Positions 1-5,149 of a stretch of 5,149 nt of DNA are shown piece after piece. Each line of letters opens with the position of its first letter. Position 1 is the stretch's first letter. Under the pieces are notes generated by a model. It was not told the origin of the DNA. It did not search any database and saw nothing but the letters and a program-made list of their open reading frames with translations. The stretch comes from Candidatus Pygmaiobacter gallistercoris (GTDB taxonomy: Bacteria > Bacillota > Clostridia > Oscillospirales > Ruminococcaceae). Where the stretch lies: assembly GCA_019113125.1 (NCBI GenBank), contig DXIA01000084.1:1-5149 (forward strand), written 5' to 3'. The position numbers and the translations under genes were made by a program.

Positions 1-704
1 TCCGGGTTGATCGCGACGGCGGTATCGCCGAGCATCGTCTCGGGGCGGGTGGTCGCAAGTTCCAGTTTCTCTCCCGTCTCCTTGACGGTGTAGAGCAGGT
101 GCCAGAAGTTGCCCTCCTTCTCCTCATACTCCACCTCGGCGTCCGAGATCGAGGTCTGGCAGCAGGGGCACCAGTTGACCAGCCGATTGCCCCGGTAGAT
201 CAGGCCCTTGTCATGCAGCCGGCAGAAGACCTCAAGCACCGCGTCGGAGCAGTGCTCGTCCATCGTGAAGGCGAGCCGGTCCCAGTCACAGGAGGAGCCG
301 AGCTTTTTGAGCTGCTCGATAATCCGGTTGCCGTATTTTTCCTTCCACTTCCAGGCCCGCTCGAGGAACCCGTCCCGACCGACGTCCTCCTTGGTCAGCC
401 CCTCTTCCCGCATCGCGGCGACGATCTTCGCCTCGGTCGCAATCGAGGCGTGGTCGGTGCCGGGCAGCCAGAGCGCCGAATAGCCCTGCATCCGCTTGGT
501 GCGGATCAGGATGTCCTGCAGCGTCTCGTCCATCGCGTGGCCCATGTGCAGCTGACCAGTGATGTTCGGTGGCGGAATCACAATCGTATAGGGTTTCTTG
601 TCGGGATCCCGCTTGGCGTGGAAGTACTTGTGCTCCAGCCAGAACTGATAGGTGCTGTCTTCCACCTTGGAGGGATCATACTGTTTGTCCAGTTCTCTTC
701 TCAT
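1..704 (-). CDS. valS: Valyl-tRNA synthetase, N-terminal part (cut by window edge)
   Basis: This is a class I aminoacyl-tRNA synthetase that attaches valine to tRNA-Val in the cytosol. The window holds the first 234 residues plus two bases of the next codon; the family is usually about 880 residues. The ATP-binding HIGH-type motif reads HMGH at residues 53-56, after PPPNITG at 44-50. The conserved block [13 protein letters not shown] follows at about 79-91, then an NWCP segment at 177-180. The start of the CP1 editing domain shows the TTRPET threonine-rich motif at 218-223. I chose the ATG at 704 because AGAGAGG (720-714) lies 9 bases upstream. The in-frame ATG at 713 touches that purine run with no spacer, although it would add only three residues. 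Expression should be controlled by the valine T-box upstream. The KMSKS motif lies beyond the left edge. The identification is firm from the HMGH block and editing motif, and the valine leader supports it independently. Confidence 0.96.
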   Translation of the reverse strand, partial: MRRELDKQYDPSKVEDSTYQFWLEHKYFHAKRDPDKKPYTIVIPPPNITGQLHMGHAMDETLQDILIRTKRMQGYSALWLPGTDHASIATEAKIVAAMREEGLTKEDVGRDGFLERAWKWKEKYGNRIIEQLKKLGSSCDWDRLAFTMDEHCSDAVLEVFCRLHDKGLIYRGNRLVNWCPCCQTSISDAEVEYEEKEGNFWHLLYTVKETGEKLELATTRPETMLGDTAVAINP

Positions 705-713
705 CCGTTTCAT

Positions 714-720
714 CCTCTCT
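714..720 (-). promoter_or_regulatory. Ribosome binding site of valS
   Basis: AGAGAGG precedes the ATG at 704 by 9 bases. It decides between two in-frame starts: it directly abuts the alternative ATG at 713, which is too close for normal initiation, so the ATG at 704 is preferred. It lies 28 bases past the T-tract of the leader terminator, so it is present only in read-through transcripts. Confidence 0.6.
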
Positions 721-747
721 GTCGTCCGGGTTTCTCTGCCTGCCGAT

Positions 748-787
748 GAAAACAAAACGTCCCATACGGCAGACGCCGTATGGGACG
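748..787 (-). terminator. Intrinsic terminator of the valS T-box leader
   Basis: A perfect 13-base-pair hairpin pairs 787-775 with 770-758 around a four-base loop (GTCT). A U-rich tail, TTTTGTTTTC, follows at 757-748. This is a classic rho-independent terminator. Its 5' arm contains CCGTCCCAT (788-780), the same bases needed for the antiterminator, so the two folds exclude each other. It is also the first terminator seen downstream of the aminopeptidase gene. Confidence 0.95.
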
Positions 788-1001
788 GAAAATTCCGCGG
801 TACCACCCATCTTGCCGCACCAAACAGGTGCGACCGCTCAACAGCTCCTTAACGCGGAAAACGGGCCAGGCTACCGTGCGGCAGCCGCCACACCTTCACC
901 CGCCTGCTCCGGAGCGACCGCAGCGGTTGGCTCCACCTGCTCGCACCCACCGCAGGCTCTCTTTTGGAAACCGGGCCGCCGCCCTCTCCTTCACTGCATT
1001 T
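748..1001 (-). ncRNA. Valine T-box riboswitch (valS leader)
   Basis: This tRNA-sensing leader RNA controls valS by terminating or reading through according to tRNA-Val charging. Stem I can be folded by hand. GGAG (989-986) pairs with CTCC (914-911) beside a K-turn-like GTGA/GGAGC element. GCGGCGG (982-976) pairs with CCGCTGC (926-920). The AG-rich bulge AAAAGAGAG (965-957) is followed by the distal helix CCTGC/GCAGG (956-952 with 940-936) and its loop GGTGGGTGCGA. The specifier loop carries GTC, a valine codon, at 918-916, followed by a purine. Stem III pairs CAGGC (906-902) with GCCTG (871-867) around an inner hairpin at 893-876. The T-box core GGTGGTACCGCGG lies at 807-795. In the antiterminator, ATGGG (810-806) pairs with CCCAT (784-780) and GCGG (798-795) with CCGT (788-785), leaving the canonical seven-base bulge TGGTACC. 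The bulge base U802 would pair with an A discriminator, as expected for tRNA-Val. The 5' end is inferred from the promoter. Confidence 0.95.
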
Positions 1002-1007
1002 GTTTTG

Positions 1008-1036
1008 ATTTTATCCGCTTTGGGCCGGATTGTCAA
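1008..1036 (-). promoter_or_regulatory. Housekeeping sigma-factor promoter of valS
   Basis: A consensus -35 box TTGACA (1036-1031) and a near-consensus -10 box TAAAAT (1013-1008) are separated by exactly 17 bases. Transcription would start near 1002-1000, just before stem I of the T-box, which fits a leader of about 250 bases. The -35 box begins three bases after the TGA stop (1042-1040) of the aminopeptidase gene, so the region upstream of -35 is coding sequence of that gene. Confidence 0.9.
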
Positions 1037-1039
1037 GGC

Positions 1040-2269
1040 TCAGATCACGAACAATCCGTCCCGGAAGATCTCGACCTCGCTGCCCTCTGCAGTGCGGGCA
1101 ACACAGTGCATGTCACTGCTGCCGAACATGAAGTCGACATGGAGCATCGAGGTGTTCAACCCCCGGGCTACCAGCGCCTGCGTGCTGCGGTCCCCACCGG
1201 GAACCACATCGACATAGCCGGCACCGAGTGCGAGGTGGCAGGAGGCGTTCTCATCGAACAGGGTGTCGTAAAAGAGCACCCCGAGCTGGTTGATCGGGGA
1301 GTCATAGGGCACCAGCGCGACCTCGCCGAGCCGGCGGGTTCCCTCGTCGGTCTCGAGGATCCCTGCCAGCAGATCCGCGCCCTTGCCGCACTTCCAGTCC
1401 ACCACAACGCCGTCCTGGAAGGTCAGGCAGAAGTCGTCGACGATGCTGCCGCCGTAGACCAGCGGCAGGGTGTTGTAGACCACCCCGTTGACCTTGTCCT
1501 TGTGGGGGGTGGAGAGGATCTCCTCGGTCGGAATATTCGGTGCAAAAACGATGCCGTCCGGCTCCGGGCAATGGCAGATGCCGCCGGCAAAAACCGCGCC
1601 GTCACAGAGTTCCAGCGTCAAATCGGTGCCCTTTGCATTCTGAAAATGCAGGCTGCGGATGCCCAGCGCATTCATCTTTTTGACATTGCGCTGCATCTCC
1701 TCGACATGGGCGTCCCAGCCCGCCTCGGCGCTCTCCTCCCCCACATAGCAGCAGCGGTAGACCGCCTGCCAGAGCGCCTCGAGTGCCGCGTCGGGCTCGA
1801 GCTCCGGAAAGACCTTCTTCGCCCAGCGGGGATTGGGCACCGGGACACCGCTCCAGGACAGATCGTTGGACATCTTCTTGAGCCGCAGCGCCGCCAGCGG
1901 TGCGCTGGTCGCCTTCTTCCAGAGGGACATCTTGGCCGGGTCGACCCCGGTCATCCCATCCGGGTCCTGCGAGTCCAGCCGCAGGAAACAGGCATTCTTC
2001 TCCCCGTAGATCGTCTGGCTCTCGACCTGCCAGCGGGGCACATCGGTGAGGGTCTCCTCCGACGCATACCGCAGCCGAATGCGCTCGGCATCCGGATCGG
2101 CATAGTGGATGACGACATCCTGTGCCCCCAGCCGATAGGCCTGTTCCGAAATCAGATGGACAAACTCGCTGGTCCAGATCGGCGCGTCGACCACTAGGAT
2201 CTGGCCCTTCTGCAGATTCACCCCGCGGGTGAGCACCAGCCGGGCATAGTTCTCACGGATTCCAGACAT
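1040..2269 (-). CDS. M29-family metallo-aminopeptidase (AmpS/PepS/aminopeptidase II type)
   Basis: This is probably a cytosolic, two-metal exopeptidase that removes N-terminal residues from short peptides. At 409 residues it matches the usual length of the M29 (thermophilic aminopeptidase) family. The N-terminal domain begins with a typical IRENYARLVLTRGVNLQKGQ-like segment. All expected metal ligands are present in order: E250 in PTEE (247-250), E316 in RLGEVALV, H345 in CHLALG, and H377 and D379 in MLHVDF. The probable catalytic tyrosine is Y352 in GAGY. There is no signal peptide or membrane segment. The ATG at 2269 has an AAGGAGG site (2283-2277) 7 bases upstream. The gene begins 16 bases after oppF and is the last gene of the peptide-uptake operon, which suggests it degrades the imported peptides. 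Nothing indicates damage. Exact substrate preference cannot be read from sequence, so I give no gene symbol. Confidence 0.93.
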   Translation of the reverse strand: MSGIRENYARLVLTRGVNLQKGQILVVDAPIWTSEFVHLISEQAYRLGAQDVVIHYADPDAERIRLRYASEETLTDVPRWQVESQTIYGEKNACFLRLDSQDPDGMTGVDPAKMSLWKKATSAPLAALRLKKMSNDLSWSGVPVPNPRWAKKVFPELEPDAALEALWQAVYRCCYVGEESAEAGWDAHVEEMQRNVKKMNALGIRSLHFQNAKGTDLTLELCDGAVFAGGICHCPEPDGIVFAPNIPTEEILSTPHKDKVNGVVYNTLPLVYGGSIVDDFCLTFQDGVVVDWKCGKGADLLAGILETDEGTRRLGEVALVPYDSPINQLGVLFYDTLFDENASCHLALGAGYVDVVPGGDRSTQALVARGLNTSMLHVDFMFGSSDMHCVARTAEGSEVEIFRDGLFVI

Positions 2270-2276
2270 CCCGATT

Positions 2277-2283
2277 CCTCCTT
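2277..2283 (-). promoter_or_regulatory. Ribosome binding site of the aminopeptidase gene
   Basis: AAGGAGG, a near-perfect Shine-Dalgarno sequence, lies 7 bases before the ATG at 2269. It sits inside the 16-base gap after the oppF stop codon (TAA at 2288-2286), which leaves no room for a separate promoter or terminator between the two genes. Confidence 0.85.
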
Positions 2284-2285
2284 GT

Positions 2286-3239
2286 TTATCGATGATAGGG
2301 ACAGGCCACCCAATGGCCCGCCGAGATCTCCTTCAGTTCCATGTTGCCCTCGCGGCAGCCCTCGCAGGCGTATTTGCAGCGGGGCGCAAACCGGCAGCCG
2401 GGCGCAGGATCCACCGGGGAGGTGACCTCCCCCTGCAGCGTCTCCCACCGTTTGCCGCGGCGGGTGATGTCAATCACCGGAATCGCGGCAAGCAGTGCCT
2501 GGGTATAGGGATGAACCGGGTGGGAAAACAGCTCTTCGGTCTCGGCATACTCGACGCACTGGCCGAGATACATGACCGCAATATGGCTCGAGATGTGTTT
2601 GACTACGCTCAGATCATGGGTGATGAACATATAGGACAGTCCCTGCTGGTCCTGCAGATCCATCAGCAGGTTGAGGATCTGCGCCTGGATCGAGACATCC
2701 AGCGCCGAGACCGGCTCATCACAGACGATGAACTTGGGATCGGTCGCCAGTGCGCGGGCCACCCCGATCCGCTGGCGGCGGCCGCCGTCCAGCTCATGCG
2801 GGTAGCTGTTCATCAGCCGCGGGGCGAGGCCGACCGTCTCCATCAGCTCACCCACCCGATTGTACATCTCTTTTTTATTTTTATACTTTTTGTTGACGAT
2901 CAGCGGCTCTGCGATGATCTCCGCGACCGACAGCCGTGGATTCAGCGAGGCATACGGGTCCTGAAAGATCATCTGCAGTTCCTGGCGAACCGCGAGCATC
3001 TGCTTGCGGTTGAATTTGGTGATGTCCTGCCCGTTGTAGAGCACCTCGCCGCTGGTCGGCTCGAGCAGCCGCAGCACCGTCCGCCCGAGGGTGGATTTGC
3101 CGCAGCCGGACTCCCCCACCACGCCGAGGGTCTGTCCCGCCTCAATCGTCAGGTTGACATCATCCACCGCGTGCAGCTGGCCGGCCGGGGTGGAAAAATA
3201 TTTTTTGAGATGTTTGATCTCCAGCATCGGGGTCGCCAT
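2286..3239 (-). CDS. oppF: Oligopeptide/dipeptide ABC transporter ATP-binding protein, OppF/DppF type
   Basis: This is one of two ATPases that power peptide import; it binds the cytoplasmic face of the permease pair and works as a heterodimer with OppD. Numbered from the ATG at 3239 (317 residues): Walker [10 protein letters not shown] at 42-50, Q-loop Q93 in MIFQDP, ABC signature LDGGR at 150-154, Walker B with D174-E175, and H-loop H208. The [11 protein letters not shown] block that typifies the Opp/Dpp ATPase C-terminus follows at about 240-250. The tail has cysteines at 282, 288, 292, 295 and 313, matching the region where homologues bind an iron-sulfur cluster. A GTG at 3242 is also possible, but AGGAGG (3252-3247) lies 7 bases before the ATG, which overlaps the oppD stop by one base. 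The signature differs from the usual SGGQ. An AT-rich lysine-rich stretch codes for residues about 117-124. The choice between oligopeptide and dipeptide cannot be made here. Confidence 0.95.
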   Translation of the reverse strand: MATPMLEIKHLKKYFSTPAGQLHAVDDVNLTIEAGQTLGVVGESGCGKSTLGRTVLRLLEPTSGEVLYNGQDITKFNRKQMLAVRQELQMIFQDPYASLNPRLSVAEIIAEPLIVNKKYKNKKEMYNRVGELMETVGLAPRLMNSYPHELDGGRRQRIGVARALATDPKFIVCDEPVSALDVSIQAQILNLLMDLQDQQGLSYMFITHDLSVVKHISSHIAVMYLGQCVEYAETEELFSHPVHPYTQALLAAIPVIDITRRGKRWETLQGEVTSPVDPAPGCRFAPRCKYACEGCREGNMELKEISAGHWVACPYHR

Positions 3240-4216
3240 CACTGCACCTCCTCATCCATCAGATGGCAGCGGATCATGTGTTCCCCGTCAAAATGCATGG
3301 CGGGGGCCTCCTTTTTGCACCGCTCGGTGCAGTGCGGGCAGCGGGGATGGAACTTGCAGCCGTCGGGCAGCGCCATCGGATCCGGCATCAGGCCGTTGAT
3401 CGGAGAGAGCCGCTTGGCGGTTGAGTTCAGGTCGGGCAGCGAACCGAACAGACCGTCGGTATAGGGGTGATGCCGGTTGCCCAGGAAGATGTCCTCGGCG
3501 CGACCGTATTCCACCACCTCGCCGGCATACATGACCGCGACCTTGTCGCAGGTCTGGCTGACCACCCCAAGATCGTGGGTGATCAGCAGCATCGAGGTGT
3601 CCAGCTTGGTCTTGAGATCGGCCATCATCTGAAGCACCTGGGCCTGAATCGTCACATCCAGTGCGGTGGTCGGCTCGTCGGCGATCAGCAGTTTCGGCTC
3701 AAGCGCCAGCGCGATGGCGATGACCACCCGCTGTTTCATCCCGCCCGAAAACTGGTGCGGGTACTCCCGCTTGCGCTCGGCGGGGATACCGACCATCTCG
3801 AGCATCTCGTCGACCTTCTTCTGCCGCTCCTCCTTGGACATGTCCGGCCGGTGCAGCTTGAGCGCCTCGAGAATCTGGTCTCCCACCCGGATGACCGGGT
3901 TGAGGCTGGTCATCGGGTCCTGAAAGATCATCGAGATGCTCTCGCCCCGGATCAACCGCATCTGCGCCTCGGTCTTGTCGAGCAGGTTTTCCCCCTCAAA
4001 GAGGATCTCGCCGCTCTTGATCTCGCCGATCTTTTTGGGCAGCAGCCGCATGATCGAGAGCGCCGTCGTCGTCTTGCCCGCGCCGGTCTCGCCGACCAGG
4101 CCGAGGGTCTCGCCCTTGTCCAGGCTTAAAGACACCCCGTTGATCGCATGTACATCCGCCTCGTCGGTGTGGTACTTCACCACGAGGTCCTTAATTTCCA
4201 GCAGTTTTTCGCTCAT
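3239..4216 (-). CDS. oppD: Oligopeptide/dipeptide ABC transporter ATP-binding protein, OppD/DppD type
   Basis: This is the second ATPase of the peptide importer, paired with OppF. In its 325 residues: Walker [10 protein letters not shown] at 42-50, Q-loop Q99 in [15 protein letters not shown] signature FSGGM at 156-160 followed by [10 protein letters not shown], Walker B LLIADEP at 176-182 (D180, E181), D-loop SALD equivalent TALD at 184-187, and H-loop H214. The C-terminal Opp/Dpp extension has HHPYTDGL at about 249-256 and cysteines at 287, 293, 296, 300 and 317, which fit the iron-sulfur region of DppD-like proteins. Length is normal for the family. The start at 4216 has AAGGAGG (4228-4222) 5 bases upstream, overlapping the oppC stop codon, so translation is probably coupled. 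The stop TGA shares its A with the oppF ATG. Peptide size preference is set by the binding protein and permeases and is not visible here. Confidence 0.95.
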   Translation of the reverse strand: MSEKLLEIKDLVVKYHTDEADVHAINGVSLSLDKGETLGLVGETGAGKTTTALSIMRLLPKKIGEIKSGEILFEGENLLDKTEAQMRLIRGESISMIFQDPMTSLNPVIRVGDQILEALKLHRPDMSKEERQKKVDEMLEMVGIPAERKREYPHQFSGGMKQRVVIAIALALEPKLLIADEPTTALDVTIQAQVLQMMADLKTKLDTSMLLITHDLGVVSQTCDKVAVMYAGEVVEYGRAEDIFLGNRHHPYTDGLFGSLPDLNSTAKRLSPINGLMPDPMALPDGCKFHPRCPHCTERCKKEAPAMHFDGEHMIRCHLMDEEVQ

Positions 4217-4221
4217 GGGTG

Positions 4222-4228
4222 CCTCCTT
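4222..4228 (-). promoter_or_regulatory. Ribosome binding site of oppD overlapping the oppC stop
   Basis: AAGGAGG overlaps the last two bases of the oppC TAA (4229-4227) and lies 5 bases before the oppD ATG. A ribosome ending on oppC would be positioned to reinitiate on oppD. Confidence 0.8.
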
Positions 4229-5111
4229 AGTTCTTCAGTCGGGGATCCAGTGCATCCCGCAGCCCGTCGCCCAGCAGATTGAGGGACATGACCGACAGCG
4301 CAATGGCGATGCCCGGGAAGATGATGAGATACGGACTCGAGCGGATAACTTCACGGCCCTCATAGAGCATGGTGCCCCATTCCGGCGCCGGCGGCTCGAT
4401 GCCGAGACCCATAAAGCTCAGCGAGGAGATGACCAGGATCGCGGCGCCCATCGTCAGGGTCGCCTCGACGATGATCGGGCCGATCGCGTTCGGGATGATG
4501 TGCCGCAGGATGATCCGGGCGTTGCTGGTGCCGCAGGCGCGGGCCGCCTCGACGAATTCCTGCCCCTTGATCGAGAGGATGGTCGAGCGGATAACCCGGG
4601 CAAACACCGGAATGTAGGCAATTGCCAGCGCAATCAGCAGATTGATCATGCTCTGGCCGAGCGCCGCCACGATCGAGATCGACATCAGCATCGGCGGAAT
4701 TGCGAGCAGAATGTCCATCAGCCGCATCAGGATGTCATCCACCCGGCCGCCGTAGTAACCGGCCACCGCACCGATGAAGGCGCCGATGGCCACCGCGATC
4801 GACATCGAGATGATGCTCAGCGAGAGGGAGAGCCGCCCGCCGTGGATGATCCGGGCAAAGACATCCCGCCCGAACTGATCGGTGCCGCACAGGTGCTGCA
4901 GACTCGGGGTGAGCAGTCGCTGGGACGTATCCAGTCCGACCACCACCGTATCATAATCCGCAATGAAATCCGCAAAGACTGCAAGGCCGATCATGATGCA
5001 GAGGATGACGAGGCCGAGCATTGCGAGCTTGTTCTTTTTCAGTCGGTGCCAGATGGCGGACAGCTGGCTGCGCTTTTTGTAGACATGTTCCGTTTTCTGT
5101 TCTGTTTTCAT
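4227..5111 (-). CDS. oppC: Oligopeptide/dipeptide ABC transporter permease, OppC/DppC type
   Basis: This is an inner-membrane subunit that forms half of the peptide channel with OppB. Numbered from the ATG at 5111 (294 residues): a charged cytoplasmic N-terminus, then the OppC N-terminal segment LKKNKLAMLGL with the first membrane helix at about 29-49. The family block CGTDQFGRDVFARI falls at 75-88. Further hydrophobic helices lie near 96-118, 130-152, 155-172, 212-234 and 261-281. The EAA loop that contacts the ATPases is EAARACG (188-194) running to IIPNAIGP (205-212). The C-terminus LGDGLRDALDPRLKN is typical. An upstream in-frame ATG at 5129 would add six residues. I prefer 5111 because AAGGGG (5124-5119) stands 7 bases before it and the 5129 ATG has no such site. 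The ATG lies four bases after the oppB stop. Its partners OppD and OppF follow directly. Confidence 0.95.
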   Translation of the reverse strand: MKTEQKTEHVYKKRSQLSAIWHRLKKNKLAMLGLVILCIMIGLAVFADFIADYDTVVVGLDTSQRLLTPSLQHLCGTDQFGRDVFARIIHGGRLSLSLSIISMSIAVAIGAFIGAVAGYYGGRVDDILMRLMDILLAIPPMLMSISIVAALGQSMINLLIALAIAYIPVFARVIRSTILSIKGQEFVEAARACGTSNARIILRHIIPNAIGPIIVEATLTMGAAILVISSLSFMGLGIEPPAPEWGTMLYEGREVIRSSPYLIIFPGIAIALSVMSLNLLGDGLRDALDPRLKN

Positions 5112-5115
5112 CCTC

Positions 5116-5149
5116 TCACCCCTTTGCATACTGTGACTTGACCCGCGGG
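5116..5149 (-). CDS. oppB: C-terminal end of OppB/DppB-type permease (cut by window edge)
   Basis: Only the last ten codons are inside the window: PRVKSQYAKG followed by TGA (5118-5116). The PRV-K ending resembles the (D)PR(V/I/L)-K tail of peptide permeases; OppC in this same window ends DPRLKN. The position directly before oppC, with a four-base gap, is where OppB/DppB is found in this operon type. The reading frame is open to the edge. The call rests mostly on gene order plus this short motif. Confidence 0.72.
   Translation of the reverse strand, partial: PRVKSQYAKG

Noticed and set aside
569..2197. A 542-codon open frame on the plus strand across the valS leader and aminopeptidase region
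   Set aside because: It is antisense to the T-box RNA and to a clearly conserved M29 gene. Its product is a compositionally odd mix rich in Arg, Asp, His and Leu with no recognisable domain. Long antisense frames are expected in GC-rich genes with strong third-position GC.
2870..2900. Possible internal promoter at TATAAA within the AT-rich part of oppF
   Set aside because: No -35-like hexamer lies at the correct distance upstream (the position reads AGCCGC). The AT content is explained by lysine codons.
3190..3205. A-run near the oppF start that could act as a slippery frameshift site
   Set aside because: The main frame is intact on both sides and encodes the expected KKYF segment, and there is no downstream structure or useful alternative frame.
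2292..3464. A 390-codon open frame on the plus strand opposite oppF and the oppD end
   Set aside because: It is antisense to conserved ATPase motifs, has no domain or convincing ribosome binding site, and crosses the boundary of two real genes. It is a shadow.
2957..3937. A near-identical segment of about 17 bases around 2957-2975 and 3916-3935
   Set aside because: Both copies encode the Q-loop MIFQDP of the two homologous ATPases. The similarity reflects shared protein ancestry and is not a mobile or regulatory repeat.
3936..5141. A 401-codon open frame on the plus strand opposite oppD and oppC
   Set aside because: It mirrors the start of oppD and all of oppC. The product is an Arg/Asp/His-rich low-complexity sequence, and nothing supports translation.

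Overview
All the genes I can support lie on the minus strand, so transcription runs from the right edge of the window to the left. The sequence is GC-rich (roughly 60% by eye). The spaced AGGAGG-type ribosome binding sites, the valine T-box leader in front of valS and the style of the peptide-transport ATPases point to a high-GC member of the Firmicutes, probably Clostridia and perhaps the Oscillospiraceae/Ruminococcaceae group. The genus cannot be fixed from this window.

Layout in the direction of transcription: (1) 5149-5116, the last codons of a peptide ABC permease (OppB/DppB type), cut by the window edge. (2) 5111-4227, the second permease, OppC/DppC. (3) 4216-3239, the ATPase OppD/DppD. 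(4) 3239-2286, the ATPase OppF/DppF. (5) 2269-1040, an M29-family metallo-aminopeptidase. (6) 1036-748, a sigma-A-type promoter followed by a complete valine T-box leader with its intrinsic terminator. (7) 704-1, the first 234 residues of valyl-tRNA synthetase, cut by the left edge.

Genes 1-5 form one tight operon. Gaps are 4, 10 and 16 bases, oppD and oppF overlap by one base, and each internal gene has its own ribosome binding site next to or overlapping the preceding stop. The operon would import peptides (a substrate-binding protein and most of OppB presumably lie outside the window) and trim them in the cytosol to free amino acids. valS follows with its own promoter, whose -35 box begins only three bases after the aminopeptidase stop codon. 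Its leader has a GUC specifier, and its UGGU acceptor-binding bulge is compatible with an A discriminator base. It should therefore terminate when tRNA-Val is charged and read through when it is uncharged. No other terminator separates the peptide operon from valS, so the T-box attenuator may also act as a conditional terminator for the upstream operon.

I do not see a new class of system here. The most useful points are the fully readable T-box, its placement as the only visible terminator between the two units, and the variant ABC signature of OppF. The long open frames on the plus strand are antisense shadows.
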